From an uncultured Clostridia bacterium (GTDB taxonomy: Bacteria > Bacillota > Clostridia > Oscillospirales > Acutalibacteraceae): DNA of 64,000 nt. Where the stretch lies: the NCBI GenBank assembly GCA_937884995.1, contig CAKZZL010000027.1, forward strand, positions 1 through 64,000. Reading direction: 5' to 3'. The notes under the pieces were generated by a model. It saw only the letters and a program-made list of their open reading frames with translations. It had not been told where the DNA came from and ran no database searches. Shown in pieces: positions 7,401-14,946 of the stretch (position 1 is its first letter; every line of letters starts with the position of its first letter). The position numbers were made by a program, and so were the translations under genes.

Positions 7401-8642
7401 ATGGAAAATCAGCAAATGGAAAAGACGATAGGTCTTATAGGGGATAACATACGTTTCAGTTATTCCCCGCAGATTCACGCCTTGTTGGGCGACTATAAAT
7501 ATACACTTTGGGAAATAACGGAAAATGAGCTTGATGTTTTTATGACAAAAAAGGCTTTTGATGCAATAAATGTCACTATACCTTTTAAGAAAAAAGTAAT
7601 TCCTTATTTAAGCTACATTTCTCCGGAAGCCAAACGTATCGGAGCAGTAAACACGATAGTCAACAGGGCCGGTAAGCTCTTTGGATATAACACTGACTAT
7701 AAAGGTTTTTGTGATTTGCTTGACACAAACTGCATAGCGCTTGAAAAGAGGAAAGTGCTGATACTCGGAAACGGCGGAGCTGCTGCAACAGTTAAGACTG
7801 TGGCTGAGGACAGAAACGCATCTGAGATAGTCATAATTTCGCGAAAAGGTGAAGATAATTACACAAATCTTGAAAAGCACAAGGATGCAAACGTTATTAT
7901 CAATACAACACCTGTCGGAAAATATCCGCATATCGATGATTCACCGATAGAATCTCTCGATATTTTCACAAAGCTGGAGGCTGTAGCCGACCTTACGTAT
8001 AACCCGCACAGAACTGTCATAATGCGAATGGCGGAAGCGAGAGGGTGCAAAACAGGCGGAGGCCTTACAATGCTCATATCTCAAGCAATAGCCGCAAAAC
8101 ACTGCTTTTTCGGCCAGGAATGCACTGTAGACATAAAGGCACATACCCAAGAAATTGCAAAAAAACATCTTGTAAATATCATCCTTATAGGTATGCCGGG
8201 CTCTGGCAAAAGCTCAATAGGAAAGGTTATTGCAAAAAAAAGCGGTCGCGAATTCATAGATATTGATGATGAAATAGAAAAATCCGAAAAAAGAAAACCT
8301 TCTCAGATTATAAAGGAAGACGGAGAGCCTGCATTCAGGAAAATCGAAGGCGAGATACTCAGGAAAAACTGCCTGGGCTTAAAAAAAGTAATAGCAAGCG
8401 GAGGCGGAGCAATTACGACTGAAGAAGGCAGGGATGCCATAAGGCAGGGCGGTGCTGTTGTATTCATTGAAAGGGATATTTCACTGCTTGATAAAAGCGA
8501 CAGACCCCTCTCACAGGGTTCGCTTGACAAGTTATATGAATCAAGAATTGATTTTTACAGAAATACAGCGGATTATATAATTGACGGAAATGCCGACATA
8601 GATACAGTGTCAGAAAGACTGATAAAAGAGGTGCTTTTATGA
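7401..8642 (+). CDS. aroE-aroK: fused shikimate dehydrogenase-shikimate kinase
   Basis: 413 residues with two enzymes of the shikimate pathway. Residues 1-~250 are AroE: SYSPQIH near the N-terminus, NVTIPFKKK with the catalytic lysine around 63-65, GAVNT, NTD at 97-99, and the nucleotide motif GNGGAA at 123-128. Residues ~257-413 are AroK: Walker A GMPGSGKS at 264-271, DIDDEIE at 287-293, SGGGA at 333-337 and RPL at 368-370. Together they convert 3-dehydroshikimate to shikimate 3-phosphate. AroE is at the short end of its family. The start follows the previous stop by 8 bases; the end overlaps aroQ by ATGA. Confidence 0.95.
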   Translation: MENQQMEKTIGLIGDNIRFSYSPQIHALLGDYKYTLWEITENELDVFMTKKAFDAINVTIPFKKKVIPYLSYISPEAKRIGAVNTIVNRAGKLFGYNTDYKGFCDLLDTNCIALEKRKVLILGNGGAAATVKTVAEDRNASEIVIISRKGEDNYTNLEKHKDANVIINTTPVGKYPHIDDSPIESLDIFTKLEAVADLTYNPHRTVIMRMAEARGCKTGGGLTMLISQAIAAKHCFFGQECTVDIKAHTQEIAKKHLVNIILIGMPGSGKSSIGKVIAKKSGREFIDIDDEIEKSEKRKPSQIIKEDGEPAFRKIEGEILRKNCLGLKKVIASGGGAITTEEGRDAIRQGGAVVFIERDISLLDKSDRPLSQGSLDKLYESRIDFYRNTADYIIDGNADIDTVSERLIKEVLL

Positions 8643-9064
8643 AAATACTTGTTATAAACGGGCCGAACCTTAATATGCTGGGTGTCAGGGAACCCGATAT
8701 ATACGGCAAAGAAAACTATGAAGATCTCTGCAAAAAGATTTACGAAGAGGCAGAAAGACTGAGTCTGGAAGTCAGTATTTTTCAGTCAAACTTTGAAGGA
8801 GAAATAGTCAGCAAAATACAGGAAGCATATTTTGATAATGTTGACGGTATTATAATTAATCCGGCCGCATATACTCATACAAGCATTGCGATACTGGATG
8901 CACTTAAGGCAGTCGCTATTCCGGCCGTTGAGGTTCATATCTCTGATGTAAATGAGCGCGAGGATTTCAGGAAAGTCTCATATGCGGGAATGGCATGTGA
9001 AAAGCATATAATAGGGCATGGAACAGACGGATATCTGGAAGCTCTGAGATATTTTTTGAATTAA
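8639..9064 (+). CDS. aroQ: type II 3-dehydroquinate dehydratase
   Basis: 141 residues, typical of the dodecameric type II enzyme that makes 3-dehydroshikimate, the substrate of the fused enzyme just upstream. GPNLNMLG is at 8-15; the catalytic tyrosine is Tyr22 (IYG), with Asn74, His80 and His100 (VEVHISD) as active-site residues. It overlaps aroEK by four bases and ends the operon before a strong terminator. Confidence 0.96.
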   Translation: MKILVINGPNLNMLGVREPDIYGKENYEDLCKKIYEEAERLSLEVSIFQSNFEGEIVSKIQEAYFDNVDGIIINPAAYTHTSIAILDALKAVAIPAVEVHISDVNEREDFRKVSYAGMACEKHIIGHGTDGYLEALRYFLN

Positions 9065-9082
9065 AAAACGTTGAAAATGCTG

Positions 9083-9112
9083 TGCGGTAAGGAATTTACC
9101 GCATATTTTTTT
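9083..9112 (+). terminator. terminator of the trpS-aro operon
   Basis: TGCGGTAA (9083-9090) and TTACCGCA (9096-9103) form a perfect stem, followed by TATTTTTTT. Confidence 0.88.
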
Positions 9113-9215
9113 GCTGAAAATATGTATTGTATCTGTTCAAAACCACAAGATATTGTGGTCAAAAAGGGCTTCGAAAAAAATCTATGTTTTTTACAAATTT
9201 TTTTTGAAAATATTG

Positions 9216-9244
9216 TTGCTTTTTCATAATTCTTGTGTTAGAAT
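9216..9244 (+). promoter_or_regulatory. promoter of the S10-spc-alpha cluster
   Basis: TTGCTT (9216-9221) lies 17 bases before TAGAAT (9239-9244), which has a TGn extension (TGTTAGAAT). It predicts transcription from about 9251 and a leader of some 305 nt. Confidence 0.6.
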
Positions 9245-9250
9245 ATCAAA

Positions 9251-9557
9251 GCATTATGCGGGTTTGGGATTATTGCGCCCAAATGCCATATGCGATATGC
9301 GTTGAAGCGATAGGTGGCTGCACTTTGATGCAGGGAATTATCGCCGAGTATGTCTGATTCAAAATCGGGCGACCAATAGTGTTCCAAGTCCTTATGTACA
9401 ACCCAACTGTACACATGTGACTGCTTGCAGGAGCATTCTGCGCTTTTTTGCGCCGTCCGAAAAGATTAACCGCTTTTCGGTTTTAAAAACGGAGGGGTGG
9501 AAACACCCGGCCGGGTTGCAAACAAAAAAGCGTGCCCAAAAACTAGGAGGAAACAAA
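9251..9557 (+). ncRNA. structured 5' leader of the ribosomal protein operon
   Basis: This gene-free stretch holds several strong helices in order: TTTGGG/CCCAAA (9263-9268 with 9278-9283); GCGATA/TATCGC (9307-9312 with 9339-9344) enclosing CTGCA/TGCAG (9318-9322 with 9329-9333); CTGATT/AATCGG (9354-9359 with 9363-9368); TGTACA/TGTACA (9395-9400 with 9408-9413); an attenuator-like hairpin; and GGGTG-GAAA-CACCC (9495-9508). Long leaders of S10 operons are known sites of autoregulation by ribosomal protein L4 in other bacteria. I do not recognise this structure as a named family. Confidence 0.5.
9457..9484 (+). terminator. attenuator-like hairpin in the rpsJ leader
   Basis: CCGAAAAG and CTTTTCGG pair perfectly around an 8-base loop and are followed by TTTT, then AAAA. 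The U-run is short, so it may act as a conditional rather than full terminator, as expected for a regulated leader. Confidence 0.4.
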
Positions 9558-10094
9558 ATGGCAGCAACAAAAGAAGCTAGCACAGAAAAGAGTGCAGCAA
9601 AGAAAACTGGTACAACAAAGACCACAAAGGCAGCAAGCACAAAGTCAACAGCTACAAAGGCGGCAAGCACAACTAAGAAAGCAAGCACAGCAAAGAAGAC
9701 TGAGACAGCAACTGCCGAAAAGAGTGCAGCTAAGAGCACTAAGACAGCAGCTACTACTGCAAAGAGCACAAAGACAGCTAAGAGCAGTAAGGGCAAGAAC
9801 ATCCGCATCAGACTCAAGGGTTATGACCATGACCTCGTTGACAAGGCAGCAGAGAAGATTGTTGAAACCGCAAGACGTACAGGCGCTCAGGTTTCAGGTC
9901 CCGTTCCGCTTCCTACAGAAATCGAGAAAGTTACAATCCTTCGTGCAGTTCATAAGTATAAGGACAGCCGTGAACAGTTTGAGCAGAGAACACACAAAAG
10001 GCTTATCGACATATTAAGACCCTCAAACAAAACAGTTGAGGAGCTTACTGGTCTTGAGCTTCCTGCAGGTGTTGACATAGAAATCAAACTTTAA
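9558..10094 (+). CDS. rpsJ: 30S ribosomal protein S10 with an N-terminal Lys/Ala/Thr/Ser-rich extension
   Basis: 178 residues, against about 102 for normal S10. Residues 81-178 are canonical S10 (IRIRLKGYDH, SREQFEQRTHKRLIDIL, AGVDIEIKL), a 30S head protein that is also the antitermination factor NusE. Residues 2-80 contain only Ala, Lys, Thr, Ser and a few Glu/Gly: 20 Lys, 4 Glu, no hydrophobic residue beyond Ala. The tail is translated: AGGAGG lies 7 bases before the ATG, and no in-frame ATG, GTG or TTG exists between codon 2 and the S10 core. The DNA shows short internal repeats (AAGAGTGCAGC, GCAAGCACA), suggesting growth by repeat expansion. A further upstream ATG at 9417 lies in the structured leader and is not credible. 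Confidence 0.93.
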   Translation: MAATKEASTEKSAAKKTGTTKTTKAASTKSTATKAASTTKKASTAKKTETATAEKSAAKSTKTAATTAKSTKTAKSSKGKNIRIRLKGYDHDLVDKAAEKIVETARRTGAQVSGPVPLPTEIEKVTILRAVHKYKDSREQFEQRTHKRLIDILRPSNKTVEELTGLELPAGVDIEIKL

Positions 10095-10164
10095 TTTCGA
10101 TAAAGTCAGACACTTGTTAGGTCAAGTCGGTACGACCGACCAATAACCAAAGGAGGAAATAGAA

Positions 10165-10803
10165 ATGAAAAAAGGTCTTATCGGAAAGAAACTCGGTATG
10201 ACACAGATCTTCGAAGATAACGGAAAAGTTATCCCCGTTACAATCGTAGAAGCTGGACCTTGCACAGTAGTGCAGAAGAAGACAATCGAAAATGACGGTT
10301 ACGAAGCAATCCAGTTAGGATTCGGCGATGTTAAAGTTCAAAGAGTAAACAAGCCGATGACAGGTCACTTCAAAAAAGCTGATGTCGCTCCTAAGAAAGT
10401 TCTGAAAGAAATCAGACTTGAAGACACTGAATCAATAAATGTAGGCGACATTCTTAAAGCTGACACATTTGAAGCCGGCGAAAAGGTTGACGTAGTCGGA
10501 ACAAGCAAAGGTAAGGGAACAGCCGGTGCTATCAAGCGTTGGAATTTTGCCCGCCTTAAAGAATCACACGGTACAGGACCTAACGCAAGACATGCAGGCT
10601 CACTGGGTGCTTGCTCAGATCCGTCAAGAGTGTTCAAGGGAAAGAAACTCGCTGGTCATTTAGGACATGAAAGAGTTACGATCCAGAACCTCAGTGTAGT
10701 AAAAGTAGATGCAGAAAACAACCTCATAGCTATAAAGGGTGCCATTCCGGGACCTAACGGCGGAATAGTTGTTATCGCTAACACAGTTAAAACTGTTAAA
10801 TAA
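10165..10803 (+). CDS. rplC: 50S ribosomal protein L3
   Basis: 212 residues, the standard L3 length. It starts MKKGLIGKKLGMTQIF and carries the GTSKGKGTAGAIKRW loop and the conserved HGTGPNARHAGSLGAC segment that reaches the peptidyl transferase centre. L3 is an early assembly protein of the 50S subunit. The 70-base gap after rpsJ ends in AGGAGG 8 bases before the start. Confidence 0.97.
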   Translation: MKKGLIGKKLGMTQIFEDNGKVIPVTIVEAGPCTVVQKKTIENDGYEAIQLGFGDVKVQRVNKPMTGHFKKADVAPKKVLKEIRLEDTESINVGDILKADTFEAGEKVDVVGTSKGKGTAGAIKRWNFARLKESHGTGPNARHAGSLGACSDPSRVFKGKKLAGHLGHERVTIQNLSVVKVDAENNLIAIKGAIPGPNGGIVVIANTVKTVK

Positions 10804-10823
10804 GAAGAGAGGAGTTGAAAGAA

Positions 10824-11447
10824 ATGGCTAAAATGAAAGTTCTTGATACAAAAGGCAAGAAAGTTTCTGATATCGAACTCAGTGATGATATCTTCGCTAT
10901 TGAACCCAATGTATCAGCTATGCACTTAGTTGTAGTTAATTACTTGGCAAATCAGCGCCAGGGCACTCAGTCAACTCTTACTCGTTCTGAGGTGTCTGGT
11001 GGCGGAAAGAAGCCATGGAGACAAAAAGGCTCAGGCAGAGCCCGTCAGGGTTCAACAAGAGCACCGCAGTGGTATCACGGCGGAATCGCACTCGGCCCAA
11101 AGCCAAGAGAATATGGTTTTTCAATCAATAAGAAAGTCAGAAGACTCGCTCTTAAATCAGCTCTTTCATCAAAACTTGCTGCTGACGAGATGATTATTCT
11201 TGACTCTCTCAAATTGGATGAAATCAAAACAAAGGAAGTTGTTGATGTTCTTACAGCTATAAAGGCAGCTAAGAAGACTTTGATAGTTCTTCCTGAGAAA
11301 GATGACATAGTATACAGAAGCGCAAGAAACATTGAAGGTGTAAAGACAACTCTTGTTAATACATTAAATGTATATGACATCCTTAACTGCGACACAATTG
11401 TAGTTCTCAAGGATGCAGCTTCCAAGATTGAGGAGGTTTATGCGTGA
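10824..11447 (+). CDS. rplD: 50S ribosomal protein L4
   Basis: 207 residues. The exit-tunnel loop is visible as SGGGKKPWRQKGSGRARQG, followed by RAPQWYHGG. L4 is a 23S rRNA binder and in several bacteria represses its own S10 operon through the leader RNA. The ATG at 10824 is chosen because GAGAGGAG lies 10 bases upstream; the TTG at 10815 is too close to it. Confidence 0.97.
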   Translation: MAKMKVLDTKGKKVSDIELSDDIFAIEPNVSAMHLVVVNYLANQRQGTQSTLTRSEVSGGGKKPWRQKGSGRARQGSTRAPQWYHGGIALGPKPREYGFSINKKVRRLALKSALSSKLAADEMIILDSLKLDEIKTKEVVDVLTAIKAAKKTLIVLPEKDDIVYRSARNIEGVKTTLVNTLNVYDILNCDTIVVLKDAASKIEEVYA

Positions 11448-11740
11448 TGAAACTTGCACAGGATATCATCCTCGCTCCCATAATTACAGAAGAGAGCATG
11501 AAGGGTACAGAATTTAAGAAGTACACATTCAAAGTTGCTAAGGATGCAACAAAGACAGATATTAAAAGCGCAGTTGAAAAACTCTTTGGAGTAAAGGTTG
11601 CGAAAGTTAATACGCTTCACGTAAGAGGACAATTAAGACGTTATGGTCGTTTTGAAGGTTACACTCCTTCATGGAAAAAGGCTATAGTTACTCTTACAGA
11701 AGATTCAAAGACAATAGAATTCTTTGACGGAATGATGTAA
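11447..11740 (+). CDS. rplW: 50S ribosomal protein L23
   Basis: About 97 residues, with DIILAPIITEES at the start and the NTLHVRGQLRRYGR segment. L23 lines the tunnel exit and docks trigger factor and SRP. The start overlaps the L4 stop (TGATG); a GTG three bases earlier (11444) is an alternative, and both fit the AGGAGG at 11431-11436. A structured spacer of 106 bases follows before L2. Confidence 0.95.
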   Translation: MKLAQDIILAPIITEESMKGTEFKKYTFKVAKDATKTDIKSAVEKLFGVKVAKVNTLHVRGQLRRYGRFEGYTPSWKKAIVTLTEDSKTIEFFDGMM

Positions 11741-11750
11741 TGATTTTTTT

Positions 11751-11814
11751 CGGGCGGTAAGGTATGGAGACCGACATTCTCCGCAAAGCCTCCCGAAAGG
11801 CAGAAATAACTGCC
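11751..11814 (+). ncRNA. structured spacer between rplW and rplB
   Basis: CGGGCGG (11751-11757) pairs with CCTCCCG (11789-11795) except for one position, enclosing GGAGA/TCTCC (11766-11770 with 11778-11782). A second hairpin GGCAG/CTGCC (11799-11803 with 11810-11814) follows. Other spacers in this cluster are under 25 bases, so a structured 106-base gap is unusual. It could be a processing site or an internal regulatory element; there is no U-tract after it. Confidence 0.4.
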
Positions 11815-11846
11815 CTCCAAACAAATGAGATAAGGAGTTGAAAGAA

Positions 11847-12677
11847 ATGTCGATTAAAGTCTATAAGCCGACTACAAACGCTAGACGTAATATGTCGGTT
11901 ACAGATTATTCCGAGCTTTCAAAGGTCGCTCCAGAGAGAAGTCTTCTTGCTCCTCTTAAGAAAAACGCAGGCCGTAACAGCTACGGAAGAATAACAGTTC
12001 GCCACAAGGGTGGCGGAAATCGCAGAAAGTACCGTATTATCGATTTCAAGAGAGATAAGCAGGGTACAGCAACAGTTTTAACAATAGAGTATGATCCTAA
12101 CAGATCTGCAAATATCGCACTTGTTCAGTATGAGGACGGCGAAAAGAAATACATTATCGCTCCTGTCGGACTCAGTGTAGGCGATCAGATAAGTTCCGGA
12201 CCTGATTCAGATATCAAACCCGGTAATGCTCTTCAGCTTACAAACATTCCTACAGGTACATTCGTTCATAACGTAGAACTTTATCCCGGCCGCGGCGGTC
12301 AGCTTGCTCGTTCAGCAGGTAACGCTGCTCAGCTTATGGCTAAAGAAAACGGATATGCACTTCTTCGTCTTCCTTCAGGCGAACTTCGTAATGTTCCCGC
12401 TGCTTGCATGGCAACAATAGGAACAGTAGGCAATACAGATCATGAAAACGTTAAGATCGGTAAAGCAGGACGTACACGTCATATGGGTATCAGACCTACA
12501 GTTCGCGGTTCTGTAATGAACCCGAATGACCACCCTCATGGTGGTGGTGAAGGTAAGTCACCTATCGGCCGTCCCGGTCCTTGCACTCCGTGGGGCAAAC
12601 CGGCTCTCGGATATAAGACAAGAAATAAGAAGAAGAGTTCCGACAAGCTTATTGTAAAGCGTCGTAACGGCAGATAA
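11847..12677 (+). CDS. rplB: 50S ribosomal protein L2
   Basis: 276 residues, the normal length. Conserved segments include GRNSYGRITVRHKGGGNRRK, LYPGRGGQLARSAG and the peptidyl-transferase-proximal HPHGGGEG. L2 is needed for subunit joining and catalysis. The ATG at 11847 has AAGGAG 9 bases upstream; an in-frame TTG three codons earlier is less likely. Confidence 0.97.
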   Translation: MSIKVYKPTTNARRNMSVTDYSELSKVAPERSLLAPLKKNAGRNSYGRITVRHKGGGNRRKYRIIDFKRDKQGTATVLTIEYDPNRSANIALVQYEDGEKKYIIAPVGLSVGDQISSGPDSDIKPGNALQLTNIPTGTFVHNVELYPGRGGQLARSAGNAAQLMAKENGYALLRLPSGELRNVPAACMATIGTVGNTDHENVKIGKAGRTRHMGIRPTVRGSVMNPNDHPHGGGEGKSPIGRPGPCTPWGKPALGYKTRNKKKSSDKLIVKRRNGR

Positions 12678-12697
12678 TCGGAAAGGAGCTGTTTTTA

Positions 12698-12979
12698 ATG
12701 AGTAGAAGTACTAAAAAAGGACCTTATGTAGAAGCCAGCCTTATGAAAAAGGTTCTCGAAATGAATAAGAATGGCGAAAAGATAGCTATTCAGACATGGA
12801 GCCGCAGCTCAACGATTTTCCCGGAATTTGTCGGACATACATTTGCTGTACATGACGGCAGAAAACATGTTCCGGTATATGTTACTGAGGATATGGTAGG
12901 TCATAAATTAGGTGAATTTGCACCGACAAGAACCTATAGAGGTCATGCAGGCTCAAAAACATCTAACAACGGTAAGTAA
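12698..12979 (+). CDS. rpsS: 30S ribosomal protein S19
   Basis: 93 residues: MSRSTKKGPYVEASL, TWSRSSTIFPEFVGHT and the basic RTYRGH region are standard S19. It sits in the 30S head beside S13 and contacts the A-site finger. It follows rplB by 20 bases with an AAAGGAG site. Confidence 0.97.
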   Translation: MSRSTKKGPYVEASLMKKVLEMNKNGEKIAIQTWSRSSTIFPEFVGHTFAVHDGRKHVPVYVTEDMVGHKLGEFAPTRTYRGHAGSKTSNNGK

Positions 12980-13000
12980 GTCGAAAGGAGTGTATAAAAC

Positions 13001-13333
13001 ATGGAAGCAACAGCAAAGGTTACTCATGTGCGTATTGCACCGCGTAAGGTTCAGATAGTTCTCGACCTTATCAGAAACAAGCCTTGCGATGAAGCTATGG
13101 CGATACTTAAATACACACCTAAGGCTGCGTGTGAACCGCTATCAAAGCTTTTGAAGTCAGCAATGGCTAATGCAGAAAACAAGAATATGGATGTTACAAG
13201 ACTTTATGTAGCTGCTTGCTCAGTTGACCAGGGTCCTACACTTAAGAGAATCAGACCCCGTGCACAGGGAAGAGCATTCAGAATAAACAAGAAAACATCT
13301 CATATCAATATCACGCTTAAGGAAGCAGAATAA
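13001..13333 (+). CDS. rplV: 50S ribosomal protein L22
   Basis: 110 residues. The beta-hairpin that lines the exit tunnel is visible as PTLKRIRPRAQGRAFRI, the region where macrolide-resistance changes occur in other species; no insertion or deletion is seen. AAAGGAG precedes the start. Confidence 0.97.
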   Translation: MEATAKVTHVRIAPRKVQIVLDLIRNKPCDEAMAILKYTPKAACEPLSKLLKSAMANAENKNMDVTRLYVAACSVDQGPTLKRIRPRAQGRAFRINKKTSHINITLKEAE

Positions 13334-13354
13334 TTAAGGAGGAGGTTTTAAGAA

Positions 13355-14026
13355 ATGGGCCAGAAAGTTAATCCGACCGGTTTAAGAATCGGTGTCATTA
13401 AAAACTGGGAATCACGCTGGTATGCAGACAAGAAAGATTTTGGCAATACTCTTGTTTCAGACTATGAATTGCGTGAATATCTGCTTGAAACACTCGCTCC
13501 TGCAGGTGTTCCTAAAGTAGAAATCGAAAGAGACCCGAAGCGTATCAGAATTAACATTCATTGTGCTAAGCCTGGAATGGTAATCGGACGTCAGGGCGCA
13601 GAAATCGAGAAATTAAGAGAAATTTGTCAGAAGAAACTTGGCGGAGACAAAGATGTATTCATCAATATTGTTGAAATCAAGAATCCTGACTTAAATGCAC
13701 AACTTGTTGCGGAAAATATCGCATCACAGCTCGAAAAGCGTATTTCATTCAGAAGAGCTCTTAAACAGTCTATCGGCAGAACAATGAGACTCGGAGCAAG
13801 AGGAATCAAAGTTCAGGTCAGCGGACGTGTCGGCGGTGCTGAAATTGCCCGTACAGAGCACTACCATGAAGGTACTATTCCGCTTCAGACAATTCGTGCT
13901 GACATTGACTACGGTTTTGCAGAGGCTAAGACAACTTACGGTCGTCTCGGCATTAAGGTATGGATCTATAACGGTGAAGTCCTTCACGAAAGCCGTAAAC
14001 GTGCTAAGGAAGGAGGCACAAAATAA
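13355..14026 (+). CDS. rpsC: 30S ribosomal protein S3
   Basis: 223 residues. MGQKVNPTGLRIGVI at the start, a KH domain with MVIGRQGAEIEKL, and the C-terminal domain with LGARGIKVQVSGR and VWIYNGE. S3 is part of the mRNA entry channel and its helicase activity. The stop codon overlaps the rplP start by one base. Confidence 0.97.
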   Translation: MGQKVNPTGLRIGVIKNWESRWYADKKDFGNTLVSDYELREYLLETLAPAGVPKVEIERDPKRIRINIHCAKPGMVIGRQGAEIEKLREICQKKLGGDKDVFINIVEIKNPDLNAQLVAENIASQLEKRISFRRALKQSIGRTMRLGARGIKVQVSGRVGGAEIARTEHYHEGTIPLQTIRADIDYGFAEAKTTYGRLGIKVWIYNGEVLHESRKRAKEGGTK

Positions 14027-14451
14027 TGCTTTTACCAAAGAGAGTAAAGTACCGTCGTGTTCAAAGAGGACGTATGACAGGTAAAGCTACCAGAGGTACA
14101 AAAGTTACTTATGGTGAGTATGGTCTTGTGGCTCTTGAACCCGCATGGATTACATCAAATCAAATAGAAGCTGCCCGTATCGCTATGACAAGATACATCA
14201 AGCGTGGCGGACAGGTTTGGATTAAGATATTCCCAGATAAACCAATCACAGAGAAACCTGCTGAAACCAGAATGGGTTCAGGTAAAGGTTCTCCTGAATA
14301 CTGGGTAGCAGTTGTTAAGCCGGGTCGCGTAATGTTCGAGATCGCAGGCGTTTCGGAAGAGGTTGCACGTGAGGCTATGCGTCTTGCAGCAAATAAACTC
14401 CCGATTAAGTGCAAATTTGTCACTAAAGAAGAAGAGGGCGGTGAACAGTAA
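14026..14451 (+). CDS. rplP: 50S ribosomal protein L16
   Basis: 141 residues: MLLPKRVKYRRVQRGRM, then RGGQVWIKIFPDKP and the conserved RMGSGKGSPEYWVAVVKPGR, which includes the arginine hydroxylated in some bacteria. It is placed at the tRNA A/P sites. It overlaps rpsC and rpmC by one base each, so translation is probably coupled. Confidence 0.97.
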   Translation: MLLPKRVKYRRVQRGRMTGKATRGTKVTYGEYGLVALEPAWITSNQIEAARIAMTRYIKRGGQVWIKIFPDKPITEKPAETRMGSGKGSPEYWVAVVKPGRVMFEIAGVSEEVAREAMRLAANKLPIKCKFVTKEEEGGEQ

Positions 14452-14654
14452 TGAAAGCAAGTGAGATCAGAAAACTTTCCGCTAAAGAGTTGGATGCTAA
14501 ACTTCTTGAACTGAAAGACGAGCTTTTCAAACTTCGTTTTCAGCAAGCTGTTAACCAACTTGAAAATCCTATGCGTATAAATGCCGTTAAGAAAGATATC
14601 GCAAGAGTAAAAACAGTTATCCGTGATATCGAACTCCACGGTACAGACGCTTGA
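14451..14654 (+). CDS. rpmC: 50S ribosomal protein L29
   Basis: 67 residues, an all-helical protein (SAKELDAKLLELKDELFKLRFQ) at the tunnel exit next to L23. The ATG overlaps the rplP stop as TAATG. Confidence 0.96.
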   Translation: MKASEIRKLSAKELDAKLLELKDELFKLRFQQAVNQLENPMRINAVKKDIARVKTVIRDIELHGTDA

Positions 14655-14674
14655 GTTAAGGGAGGATATTCAAA

Positions 14675-14929
14675 ATGGAAAGAAACCTCAGAAAAACAAG
14701 AGTAGGTATTGTTACAAGCGATAAGATGGATAAGACAGTCGTAATTTCAATTAAGGACAGAGTCAGACATCCGCTTTATGGCAAAATCGTGAACAGAACC
14801 GTTAAAATTAAGGCTCATGATGAGAATAATGAATGCGGTATCGGAGACAGAGTATTAGTAATGGAAACACGTCCTATTTCTAAAGATAAGAGATGGCGTG
14901 TTGCTGAGATTATCGAGAAAGCAAAGTAA
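14675..14929 (+). CDS. rpsQ: 30S ribosomal protein S17
   Basis: 84 residues with MERNLRKTRVGIVTSDKMDKT and HPLYGKIV, the normal OB-fold S17. It is a primary 16S rRNA binder of the 30S body. GGGAGG lies 9 bases before the ATG. Confidence 0.97.
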   Translation: MERNLRKTRVGIVTSDKMDKTVVISIKDRVRHPLYGKIVNRTVKIKAHDENNECGIGDRVLVMETRPISKDKRWRVAEIIEKAK

Positions 14930-14946
14930 TAAAGGAGGCAATCATT

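Noticed and set aside
9495..9508. GGGTGGAAACACCC as a T-box antiterminator
   Set aside because: It is a simple five-base stem with a GAAA tetraloop; the T-box ACCGCG part, specifier loop and a downstream amino acid gene are lacking.
9592..10017. 141-residue Gln/Arg-rich frame overlapping rpsJ
   Set aside because: It is the +1 frame of the repetitive Lys/Ala/Thr tail and then of canonical S10; it has no ribosome binding site and its composition follows from the AAG/CAA repeats.
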